From Cyathus striatus (lineage: Eukaryota; Basidiomycota; Agaricomycetes; Agaricales; Nidulariaceae): a DNA stretch of 64,000 nucleotides. Where the stretch lies: the NCBI GenBank assembly GCA_025738555.1, contig JAOVFP010000005.1, positions 5,456,001-5,520,000 of the forward strand, given 5' to 3'. Positions within the stretch are counted from its first letter, which is position 1; each line of letters opens with the position of its first letter. A program made the position numbers and the translations under genes. Shown piece by piece: positions 24,440 to 39,220 of this stretch. The notes under the pieces were generated by a model. It was given only the letters and a program-made list of their open reading frames with translations. It did no database searches and had not been told where the DNA came from.

Positions 24440-25021
24440 TTACAGGCGTGTCACGGCCTTGGCATCCAAAGGCATTCCTGGCGTCACGTCAAAGTAAGTA
24501 TTCAATTGAAGTCGTAGGGAAGATGTTGACATACCTGACGGATCGATGCCATTGCGAGCAAGAATGCGGTTGTGTCTTATCAACCTGGCCTGGTCAAAGC
24601 TATGTCAAGTCAGTACGGATTTTAAACATCTGAGCCACACAAATATCTCATACTCGTGTAAAATGAGAACTCACTTTACACGCTCCCTTCTCATGATTTC
24701 CATCACCTCACGGGTGCCTTGTTCGTCAAGCCCTGCTCTTGAATCACCGTCACGAATGTTGGCTTCAATGTCAAATGCAGAGGATGACATCCCAGCTCCC
24801 GTTTGCTCAGAGAAGGTAGTAAGCGGAGTGTAGTTGCTTAGTGCGGGGAACATCGAGCGCACACGTTCCGGAACGTGTGGCAAGACTATAGAACGATATC
24901 GATATGTCACTGTTCATCGTATGCAGTAGAGTTAATAAGCAGTTCTGGTTGAAATATGCATGAAAGACGTACACATAACCAGCAAACAGACGAAGGCCGC
25001 CAGCGACAGGTAGAAATACAT
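24440..25021 (-). CDS. Small membrane-anchored CUE-like protein
   Basis: Exons 25021-24973, 24909-24675, 24599-24535 and 24477-24440 give 128 residues in frame. The first exon encodes almost only a hydrophobic N-terminal segment (YFYLSLAAFVCLLVM), a likely signal anchor. The body contains PERVRSMFPALS, like the Met-Phe-Pro turn of ubiquitin-binding CUE domains, then a Ser/Gly linker and a conserved-looking helix FDQARLIRHNRILARNG before the end at VTRL. An ER-anchored ubiquitin-binding adaptor would fit, as with yeast Cue1, but the CUE domain is incomplete by eye and the assignment is tentative. Confidence 0.65.
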
Positions 25022-25323
25022 ATTGTCGGTTGACTGGTGGGCTTTATAGGAGTCGGTTATGGATCCAATATACAAAGAAGTTGTTAAGGAGTGTCAGGGA
25101 CGCTTTGCCTGTAGTAAGAACTTGTTTACATGCGGCGACAACTGGCGAACAACTGGCGAGAACGGAGGCTGTACAGTGTACATACAACTTTGTGTGGTCA
25201 CATGCTCGGGCAACCTCCTCATCCTGCCGGTAACTTGACTAAGACGTTTATATTAGTTTATACTCGTCCCGACCACCTTCTCTTCTCTCTTACTTTTTCT
25301 TTTTTGTTTTCAAGGGTGCTAAC
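25022..25323. promoter_or_regulatory. Divergent promoter region, CUE-like gene / COX17
   Basis: About 300 bp between opposed start codons. There is a C/T-rich stretch just before the COX17 start. I see no defined factor site. Confidence 0.4.
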
Positions 25324-25679
25324 ATGTTCGAAAAGGTATTTCGTTATTCGAATTATAAGTTGTACTTTTCCTGAATCGTATCAGGTCACATCCTGGTTTT
25401 CGTCTTCCTCCGCGCCTGCTCCAGAAAAGCAGCCGTATAATCCTTCCGACCCAAAGCAGAACCCCTTGAACCCAAAGGGCTTGAAACCGTGCGTTACGTG
25501 TTTTTCTATTGCTTATGAACACGTCCCAATTCTCATCTCGTAGATGTTGCGCATGCCCTGAGACGAAGTCTGCCCGCGATGATTGTTTCCTCAAGTTCGG
25601 TGACACGGCTGACAAAGACTGCAAGGAGTTGGTCGAGCAACATCTTACATGCATGCGAAACCTTGGATTCCGCGTATAA
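25324..25679 (+). CDS. COX17: COX17 copper metallochaperone
   Basis: It delivers copper to Sco1 and Cox11 for cytochrome c oxidase assembly in the mitochondrial intermembrane space. Exons 25324-25335 (12 nt), 25385-25488 and 25544-25679 encode 83 residues. The family signature is clear: KPCCACPETKSARDDC carries the copper-binding Cys-Cys and the first Cx9C-type cysteines, followed by CKELVEQHLTC and MRNLGF. A variable Ser/Pro-rich N-terminus of about 37 residues precedes it. The splice junction between exons 2 and 3 falls just before the Cys-Cys pair. Confidence 0.95.
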
Positions 25680-25980
25680 TTCCTATAGAAGACTAGAAGA
25701 ACACCATTTGGATTATTTATGAATATTGATAATAATGTACGGATATCTACTCCCCACTCAGTATTGGTTGATTTGGATTAGGCGACTAACTTTAAGTACC
25801 CGGTCAAACACAATATAGGTATGTACTCCTTGAAATTGAATGTATGTCCTTCTATGGAGTTGCTAGAGATTGTAGATGGAAGCATTTCGCTTAAAACCGT
25901 TCTTCTGCTAACTGCCTTTCTTGCCCAGGCCGTTGTCGATGAAAAGGTTACTACGTAAGAAGATCAGAACGTACCTTCTA

Positions 25981-26406
25981 TCATAATCCGCAATACCAAC
26001 TTTCCAACTGTGTGTAAGTTGCATCTATGACGCCGGATGTCGACCTGTTTCCCGTCAACACGTCGTATGCCTGCCTCCCGATATTGAATCCTCTCGCAGC
26101 ATGGTCAACAGCGGTGACGATAATTGTCGCTGTTTTGCCAACGGAGTTCGTGTACGTGAGCTCCCAACATGTGCCGCAGCTGGGAGAGTTCCATCCTGCA
26201 ACTGCCTGGGAGCCGCCAATACTGGGAAATGTAGGTATCTCGGTGAATGTTCTGTATCCACGCGTTAGGAGCCCATGAGATCCATCCGAGCAGGACACAG
26301 ATGCCAGTAGTCCATCGGGGTTGTCATAGACTGGGTCAAATGTCACTTGAACAGCAAGTGCTGCATGGATAAACGCGAGGAAGTAACTTAACGACGCGAC
26401 TTTCAT
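25981..26406 (-). CDS. Cerato-platanin family secreted protein 1
   Basis: A single-exon gene of 141 residues with a signal peptide (KVASLSYFLAFIHAALA). The mature protein has the cerato-platanin pattern: VTFDPVYDN at the start, SCSDGSHG, then CGTCWELTY and a final Cys in WYCGL, giving the usual four cysteines for two disulfides. Family members are small secreted proteins with a double-psi beta-barrel that bind chitin oligomers and can act as elicitors or surface-active wall proteins. A TATAAA lies about 64 bp upstream (26475-26470). The frame is intact. Confidence 0.95.
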   Translation of the reverse strand: MKVASLSYFLAFIHAALAVQVTFDPVYDNPDGLLASVSCSDGSHGLLTRGYRTFTEIPTFPSIGGSQAVAGWNSPSCGTCWELTYTNSVGKTATIIVTAVDHAARGFNIGRQAYDVLTGNRSTSGVIDATYTQLESWYCGL

Positions 26407-28145
26407 CTTCTCTCGTCCAGGGTTCCTGATCTTTTCGTCGCAGAAGAATCTAGCACCATTCTGCAGATCTTTATACTAAAATATGTGTTGCACTTGTGGT
26501 ACGATGTCCGCAAAAGACCACTTCCGCCTCTGCAATTTGATTCGGCTTCGAGGGCGGTTGCTCCCAAAGCTCCATTATCCACACATCACGTAGCTCAAAC
26601 GTCGATTAGCTCATCTTTGCTTTGTTCATTCCAATGCGGAACAAGAAGGAATATGATAGTTTTGTCCGGCTCCGCCACGGTTCCGCTCGGATTGCTATCT
26701 TCGAGTAATCGTTCCTACACGAGAGGCGGGAGAAGCTGGTGCGTCACCTCAAGACATCTTTAACTTCGCCTACTGGTCTTCTCCGAGGATCTGTATAGCA
26801 TGTCACCACGATCCTCACAATGTGAAGCTAGTGGCCCTTTTACTGGATAAGGCATCACCGTTATACATTGCTGTAGGTTGCTGTGTCGTGGCCTGACGTA
26901 TGCTTAGTTCATTCACCACAATGAATACATATCTCTTCTTGGCTTTCATTCTTATCACTTCACTTTCGTGCCTCTACTCATTGAAACGATTGTCGCGATG
27001 GTAAAGACATCTTAATATATTCAAGTTATGGAATGTTTCTTTGCAGTTCTTTCATCACTTTGAAACAATGCTTCTTGTAACTGTGGTCTGCTCTGCGCCC
27101 TATGTATTGACTTCGATACTCTGATTCATGCCAATGTTCAGAATCTATGTCGTTTTCTGGAAGCTACTCCTGCTCTTGGTCATGATTGATAACGCACGAG
27201 ACCTCATTTATGATAAGAGCTATTGATATTTATGGTCCACACTGATGCCCAGAAGGCTTGGGCATCTTCCTTCGACGGTGTCTATTTTTTTTATTACCCG
27301 ACTCCTGCACGTTTGAGGAACCTCATGTGGCTTTTGATTGATAAATATTTCATATACATAACGCCACTTCCTTATTGAATGCAGCAGATGATAGAGCCAG
27401 GAAGAAGTCGTATCCTGCTGTCACCATTATATTAACGTTGCGTAAAAGACATTTGCCAGCTGGAAGATAAACAACTCCGACGTCAATGTAAGCACAGAGC
27501 TATATAACGGGTGGCATTTGCCTTTCATTGACGCAATTACCTGCCTCTGAATAGATATAGCGAACGTGGCTCCCAGAATTCTTCGTGCCCACACGTAAAG
27601 GTTCCTTTCTCATGCAACACAGCCCTCTTCCCCGAAGGCGATAGGAACCACACATTTTGACACCGACCAAGAATCTTCGGTGGCTCTTACACAACCCCTC
27701 TGGGAAGTAAGTAGCTCACTTACAGCTCTAGCCCGCATTTTGAGCTGCCTAGCACTCAAATACTTCCTGGAATTCGTCCAGATTCACTTTTGAGACATTG
27801 TGCATTATCTCAAGTGTTCTCCACCGTCGATCAGACGACTGAGGGATTTTCTCCGCATTTCGTCAAGAGCGGCGGGTATTCCAAAAATAGTGTTGTCTGG
27901 AATCTTCAAGCTTGTTGAGTATTGAGGGTTTTTAGCCGTTCGCTCTTGCAATTTTCTTTTTCTAAGCGCCGCTGTCACTGGAATTCAACCAATGGTGCAA
28001 TACCTGCTGGCGTCGCATCTCGAACATCCCCAAATCAATGGATCCACTGACACAATGGTTATCTCTCCGACTTGAGGGACAGGTTTTATAGATAGCAATC
28101 CTATCGCTAAATTCACGCCTGGTCATCCTTGCTTTCTCTCTAGTC
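26407..28145. other. Intergenic region, 1.7 kb, with a cerato-platanin 1 TATA box near 26470
   Basis: GTATAAA (minus strand, near 26476-26470) is the likely core promoter of cerato-platanin 1. The rest holds no recognisable gene; open frames at 26485, 27500 and 27962 have no motif. It also contains the promoter of the P-type ATPase. Confidence 0.55.
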
Positions 28146-32906
<4,761 letters not shown>

Positions 32907-33016
32907 CGGTTCAGTGTGGGGTTCACGAATCGACGAATTGTTCTAACGAATAAAATACAATGAGCATTACGAATGAATATGAATGTACAAGATCTAGATA
33001 CTTTTAACCTATACAC

Positions 33017-33934
33017 TTATATCCTATAAATGAAGCACTCCCTCAGAGCAGCTCCATACCTCGACGCGGTCTCACCGAATACCATCGCCGGCTCCCTCGC
33101 AATCACGACCAACCCGCTGATCACAGGACCCACGACACCGAGGAATACACCCCAAGCGCGCGTTTGCGCTCCTTCTTTCCCCACAGCTTCACCTTGCCAC
33201 CTTCAACCTTCCCTAAGCCGACATTCCAATAGTTATACATCTTCCCTACGCCAAACGCGACGTGTACACCTGTGAATACTATGAGGGGAACGTACAACGC
33301 CCAAGTGCGGATCGGGAACTTTTGTAAACCGTACTTGACAAACTCGAAGTCGAGTTCTGCGGGTCCTACGGCGTCGACGGCCGGCTTAAGGAGGGTGGGG
33401 TAGGCGCGGTGGGTGAGGTAGTGGATGGGTAGGAGGAGCGCAGCGAGCGCGTACCCTGTTGCGCTTAGTGCGCCTGTTACTGGTGATGGATTTGTTTTTG
33501 GTGCAGGAGAGAGGAGGCGTCGGAGGAGACCACTTAGTGCATGTACTGTGAGGGGCGTAAGGAGGAGAAGAGGCTCTGTAAGTGAAGTCTGGTAGTACTC
33601 TCTTCCTAGGAGCTTTACACCTGTCAGTCGAAGAATTGAATGGGAGGAGAAGGGGACGGACCATAGTCTGACTGGCTAAACTCCCTCCACCGAGATTTGC
33701 TAGAGCGGGGGCGCTGAGGTGCACGAGGAGGAATGTGGATATGAATGTGGAGGAGGCATGGGAGACGGTGGTTAGTACTGTGAGAGCGGTTTTGCGGTAC
33801 GGGCTAACAGGGGTGACGGGACTTGGAGAAGTCAAAGGAGAGTCGGACCCGGGGCCGACGAGGGGAGGTGGGGAGAGTGAAGTGGGACGTGTAGATGGGA
33901 CGTCGGTCATGGTGGGTTGTTCAGTAGACGACAT
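33017..33934 (-). CDS. MCP1: MCP1-like membrane protein, with an apparent 2-nt frame break
   Basis: Exon 1 is 33934-33662 and exon 2 begins at 33612 (49-bp intron). A Ser/Pro-rich N-terminus precedes a membrane domain with SHASSTFISTFLLVHL, LLGREYYQ and LYVPLIVFTGVHVAFG. This pattern is that of the MCP1 membrane domain (PF07950), found in a mitochondrial outer-membrane protein that can complement loss of the ERMES subunit Mdm10 in yeast. After KKERKRALG the frame shifts by two bases in a TGTG run (33147-33150), beyond which VVGPVISGLVVIAREP continues as a plausible last span to a stop at 33019. If the shift is real the protein loses that span; a consensus error is more likely. Confidence 0.7.
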
Positions 33935-34550
33935 GGATTGGCTTAAGATTTATATAAAATGGAATTGTAACGGTTAGATTGATACCGACAGTCGTAACAG
34001 CGACTGGGTAAAGCAGAGGGGCGCGTCGTTGTCGCAGTTAGTACGCGTCAACTCGGCTCATCGGAGTCCCTCCCATGTTCTTGCCTAGGCGTGTACGGTG
34101 TCATCTCGTGTCATCCAATCCGCTTTCCGTGATATCATCACACGGAAGCAATCAAACCTAGGTGTCCACACAGGTCCACATTATTGATTAACTGCAACTA
34201 TACGTATTCCCTTATCGTCGAGGGCCATTTATTTAAATAAAGTGAAGAAGTGAGATTGAAATCTTGAATTGAAACGACTAATTGAGTGATCGATCACGTG
34301 TATTGTGGGGAGGAGGCCAGGAACGTGCCAGGTGATGGGCAGAATGCATCGAACCACTTCGATTTCATTGAGCTTGTCTGCTTTCTGTCCATTGCCTCGT
34401 TGGCAGCCTTCTCTCCCTCAAAAATAAACGACTTCTGCTATACTTGTACCTATTTTTACTTGGAACCTGCTACCTGCTCGGCTCTCAGGCGACCAACAAG
34501 TAATGCTCTAGTCGACTTTCCTTCTCTCTCACACTCTTTCACTTTCACCC
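33935..34550. promoter_or_regulatory. Divergent upstream region, MCP1-like / ABCG transporter
   Basis: About 615 bp between opposed start codons. It contains ATTTAAATAAA near 34210 and C/T-rich stretches before the transporter start. I see no gene. Confidence 0.45.
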
Positions 34551-37500
34551 ATGAAAAAGTTCAAGCAGCTCTTGCTCTTATCTCTGTCGCTCATCCCCCT
34601 CTCCATTGCCCAGTCTTGCGAGAACTATGGAACACCCAACGGTACCTCCTGCGCGTGCCCAGTAGGCTTCTACGGTTCCACTTGTTCCCAACCCGGCTGC
34701 GGGGGCACCATCTTCCAAGGCTCCCAGCGCCCCCTCACGCCTCTCTCAGGCAACTTTGCCAACCTCACCGCAGCGGGATGTAACTGTGAGGACGGGTGGA
34801 CAGGGACAGGCTGTAACGTGTGTACTTCGTCAGGGGCTTGCCAGAGTGCATTTGGCAGCGGAAGCACAGATTCTGCAGATGTCACTGATGGGCAGTTGCA
34901 ATGTAATACCGCACCGAGAGTCTGGGCGGCGGGACAGATGAGCTGCTCGGTTGATGTAAGCCCATTTCCTCCCTCCCGTCCCCGCATCTGACATTGTATC
35001 ACCTAGAACCCAACACTAAAAGCCCTCTACCCCCTCCAATCAACACTAACCATCCAACGCAACCTCCAGCCCAATCTCTCCCCGCTCCCCAACACCACTT
35101 CCTTCGGTTCCTCAGGCTCAGCCTATGCGCAGCTCTTTTATGATGGGGTGGAACAATTCTACTGCCACGCCGACTCATGCACTCAAGATCTCCCCAGTGA
35201 CTCCAGTGGAGGTGCAAATTGGGAATGCAGCAACCTCCAATGCACATGCAGACCCAATGCGACCTTCTGCGGTGCTGTACCTGTGTCTAATCTCACAGGA
35301 GCAATCAACAACCTATCAGGGACTTTGGGCATCGAATGTGGGGCAGTGGATGCAAGCAATGGCACCGCGAGCTGTAACTTTAAACAGGATACGCTGAGAT
35401 CTCTGTTTGGATCTAACGGACTCAGTCTCACAGGCTGTATATTCGGTGAATGTGTTTCGCAGACTGTTGTCAGTTCCTCGGAGAACTCGACGTCCTCTGC
35501 CACCGCGACAGCTGGGGGAAGCGGCTTGGGCGGTGGTGTAATTGCTGGTCTGGCGGTTGTTGGTGCACTTGTTGCGATTGCGCTTTTGGGACTGTTGTTT
35601 GGTTTATGGAGACAGCGTGTTGCAAGGAAGAGAGGGTACGATCCACGCAGTGAGAGGAGGAAGGTGGGTGTTGAGTGGAGAGCGTTGAGCTACTTCATTC
35701 CAAGGAGTGGCGGAGGGTTTGCTGGACGGTTTATGAGAAGAGGAAAGGATGAAGAAGGTGATAAGGTTGTACTGGATGGTGTCAGTGGTCGCGTCATGCC
35801 TGGCCAGATGATGGCAATTTTAGGTCCTAGCGGTGCGGCGGATCACCTTTCTTACTTGTATTCGCCTTTTAATGCTCTTGACCTTCAGGTGCAGGAAAAA
35901 CAACTCTCGTCGAACTTCTGGCCTCAAAATCCAAATCGGGAGTGAAAACCGGTAGCATCTCCTTCCCACTCTCTACCTCCGACCAGCCCCCACGCATAGG
36001 CTTTGTTCCGCAACAAGACATTCTCCCTGCCACTCTGACCGTCTCTGAAGCGCTCTTGTTTGCCGCGCGACTTAGGCTACCGGAAAGTGTCTCGGACAAG
36101 GATAAGAAGGCGCGCGTGGAAGATATGTTGAAGAGGCTAGGAATAGAGAGTATTAAGAATTCAAGGATTGGCGGGAATGAAGGACATGGTCGTGGGATTA
36201 GTGGTGGTGAGATGCGGAGGGTTAGTATTGGCTTGGAGCTGATTGCTGATCCCGACGTGTTAATTCTCGATGAGCCTACGTCTGGCATGTCTTCTTTCTT
36301 TCTTTATGTACCGTTCGCATGCTGACAACAACACTTGTAGGTCTTGACTCAGTCTCTGCCTCCAGGATTGCATCCGTCCTTCACGCACTCGCACATGACC
36401 CTGTCTCTCCCATCCCAGTAATTGCATCCATCCACCAACCATCCTCACAACTCTACCATAAATTCGATACTATACTCCTCCTAGCTCATGGAAGAGCGCT
36501 GTATTCTGGTCCAGGTGGAATCCAGCCTGTGGAATACATGAAAAGCCAGGGCGTTAAAGGAGGCGACGACGGGGAGGGCTACAAAGAGGGGTATAATGTC
36601 GCGGACTATCTTTTGGAGGTAGCCAGTGATCCTCCTGTGGGGTTGTTCAGAGTTGATGATGGTAACGCTACGAGACGAAGCGGGAGCGGAAAAGGAAGCA
36701 CACATGAGAAGGAGGATCAGCGCGACTCTGGGGAAGGACACGTTCATGATAATCTTCCTGGAAAAGAAGGCAGCTCGGGATACAGCAGGAGAGGTACATA
36801 TGCAACGACATTCCTCACCCAGCTGCAATGCCTCTCCGGACGGGAGTGGAAAGTCCTCAGACGAGACCATACACTGTTCCTTACACATGTCGGGGTATCC
36901 TGCATTTTGGGCGTTTTCTGTGGAGGGCTTTACTTCAATACGGATATTACCATTGCTGGTTTCCAGAGTCGTGTGGGGTGTTTATTCTTCCTTGTACGTG
37001 GTCTTCTTCCGTCATTTTTGAGCTGTGTACTGAATGAATATGTAGGGCGCACTGATCGCTTCTCTTCTCTCAGTGCGTTGTATAACATCGTTGAGCTGCG
37101 CCCTCTGTTCTTGCGCGAACGCTCAAGCGGGTATTATAGTCCTACAGCGTGGTTGCTCTCCAGGTTCATATTCGATATTGTCCCGCTGAGGCTGATTCCT
37201 ACAATTATCGTGTCGACTATGTATGCCTTCTACTTTTCAAATTAAAACAGAATCTAATCATGGGCTTAAAGCACGTACTGGATGGCAGGACTCGCTCCTC
37301 ATCCCGCGAACTTCTTTCAAGTTCCTCTTCATTCTCGTTTTATTCAGTATGGCTATGGCACTCTATGTACGTTGCAATTTTTTTCTCCCCTTTTTGTACT
37401 AACCTTCGCACAGAACTTCCTTCTCGGGACGCTATTTAGAAATGGTGGCATTGCAATCCTCTTGTCCGCCCTTTCGGCATTGTACCAAATGACATTCGCA

Positions 37501-37860
37501 GGCTTTTTCGTGCACCTGAATGATATCCCACCTGTGTTGAGGTGGCTGCAGTGGTTGTGCCCGCTCAAGTACTGTCTTGAGGCGTTATCGGTGAACGAGG
37601 TCAATTCGGGATTGATGATCGTTGACACACTGCAAGGTGTTCCTGTGGATATTTCAGCGAGTTTGATTATGAATTTGGTGCGTTTTTTCTTCCGTTTTGT
37701 ATTGACTGAAAAAGCGAATACTTAACTTGCGTTACATTAGTTGTTTGGCTTTGGAACAAATAATTACTATAGAGATGTCCTCGTACTTTTTGCATTCATT
37801 GCGGGCTTTGGGTTGGGCGTTATTGGGGTTGTGTGGTTCAAGCTGCGCGAGAGGCGGTAG
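34551..37860 (+). CDS. ABCG (ADP1-like) half-transporter with a Cys-rich ectodomain
   Basis: The N-terminal signal peptide (KKFKQLLLLSLSLIPLSIA) and a Cys-rich, EGF-like extracellular region (CENYGTPNGTSCACPVGF, then CNCEDGWTGTGC) are followed by a membrane helix. The cytosolic ATPase has Walker A GPSGAGKTT, the Q loop VPQQD, signature ISGGEMRR, Walker B VLILDEPTSG and the H loop IHQPSSQ. The C-terminal half is the ABC2 membrane domain with about six spans, ending at KLRERR. The layout matches fungal ADP1-type ABCG proteins, whose substrates are poorly known. Walker A is interrupted by an intron, and the intron after EPTSG (36285-36340) uses a GC donor; no GT donor keeps EPTSGLDS in frame. 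The rest is intact. Confidence 0.9.
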
Positions 37861-38158
37861 TTCTACCGTATGTTTCAAGTTTGTTCCTTATTTTCATTTC
37901 GTTTTCCTGTGGTTGAACGGATTCTTCTAATATTAGTATTGTATATTTTAGTTAGCTTTCATGTTTATGTTGTAGCTTTTTGGAATAACACACCTGTAGT
38001 CTGATTACGGGAGGCTACCAAATAAGTATACGGTTTTCATGAAATAATATAAATATTCTAAATTTAAGTCGCCCTGCCCTGCCTGCAACCTGCGTGAGCA
38101 GTATAAATACACATGATCATCTTTTCGCTAAGGTTTTCATTCCATTCTAAAGTCTAAT

Positions 38159-38240
38159 TCCGATATGGTGTAACGGCTAACATTACCGCCTTTCAACAGG
38201 AAGTTCGCGGTAGCTCGGGGTTCGATTCCCCGTATCGGAA
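38159..38240 (+). tRNA. tRNA-Glu (TTC) with a very short intron
   Basis: Acceptor stem TCCGATA pairs with TATCGGA ending at 38239, discriminator A. The D arm contains GGTGTAACGGC and the T arm is CTCGGGGTTCGATTCCCCG. The anticodon loop reads CTTTCA, giving TTC, and an intron of about 10 nt follows before the GCGGT side of the anticodon stem. A T run follows at 38243. Confidence 0.9.
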
Positions 38241-38758
38241 TAGTTTTTGCAACAACTTAATAACTGCAGGAATTAGCCAGTCAAGGGCAGAATGAATACA
38301 ATCATGCTGTTTCTAAGTATAATAAGCCTGAGAGCTCAAACTTTTGTCAAAAGTTCTTAATCGCGACAATACCATTGCAAATTGTATTCATATACTTATA
38401 CAGTCTATTGTTAATCTGATTTTCCCGGAGAATGAAAGCTGATGAAGGTGGTCAGCGACTTAGTGAGGTGTGCAGCAGTTGAGTTTGATATTTGAGTATC
38501 ATGTACCGAGCAGGCCGCGTGCAACAAAACTGTTACTTATACTTATTGCATATTGCAAGTCTGAACTCTCTGACTGGAAAGCCCGTCCATCGAATTGCAA
38601 GCAAAGTATATATCAATCATAGTACAGATAGTGTCCTAGTTCTGTAATTATTACAAAACATGCCAATTAAACGTTGCGCCCGGTAAAAAAACTTAACAAA
38701 CGCAAGATAAGTCAGTCCCGATAACACCTTATAGCTTGAGAGAGATCAACGCACACCT
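38241..38758. other. Intergenic region, no gene seen
   Basis: About 520 bp of AT-rich sequence downstream of tRNA-Glu and cerato-platanin 2. I see no repeat or open frame of interest. Confidence 0.55.
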
Positions 38759-39220
38759 TTAGCAAGGGTTATCGCTGAGCTTCGTAGCTTCGACATCAAC
38801 ATGGCCAGCTGCAAGGCCATCACTTCCAGACAATGCAACATAGGCATCATGAGAAAGAGCGAATGTAGATGCAGCATCAATGATTGTAACGGAAACCGTC
38901 TTGGCTATGTGAGTATTGGGGTCGGTGTAGGTAAGGGACCAGCAAGAACCACATTGCGGGGAGTTCCATCCAAACCCAAGGTTAACGGGTCCTGCGGCTA
39001 CATACGGGAAACTCGGAACGTCTCCCATAGTAGTGTACCCAAAACGAGTGGTAAGGCCGTTGTTGCCATTGGAGCAAGCAACAGGTCCAAGAGAAGTTGA
39101 AGCATCGGTGTAGTAAGAGCTCCAAGTCGCAGAGGTACTAACAGCCCTGCGCTCAGGAGTAGCAGAGGCCATTACAATGGCAGGGAGAGCGAAGAGAGAG
39201 AAGAAACTGGTGAACTTCAT
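38759..39220 (-). CDS. Cerato-platanin family secreted protein 2
   Basis: A single-exon gene of 153 residues. A signal peptide (KFTSFFSLFALPAIVMA) is followed by a short propeptide-like segment (TPERRAVSTSA), then the mature cerato-platanin core with VACSNGNNGL, GWNSPQCGSCWSLTY and a C-terminal Cys as the last residue. The spacing of the four cysteines fits the family. A GTATAAA core promoter lies about 71 bp upstream (39297-39291, minus). Confidence 0.93.
   Translation of the reverse strand: MKFTSFFSLFALPAIVMASATPERRAVSTSATWSSYYTDASTSLGPVACSNGNNGLTTRFGYTTMGDVPSFPYVAAGPVNLGFGWNSPQCGSCWSLTYTDPNTHIAKTVSVTIIDAASTFALSHDAYVALSGSDGLAAGHVDVEATKLSDNPC

Noticed and set aside
26485..28140. Searched for a mobile element between cerato-platanin 1 and the ATPase
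   Set aside because: No terminal repeats, target-site duplication or transposase-like frame seen.
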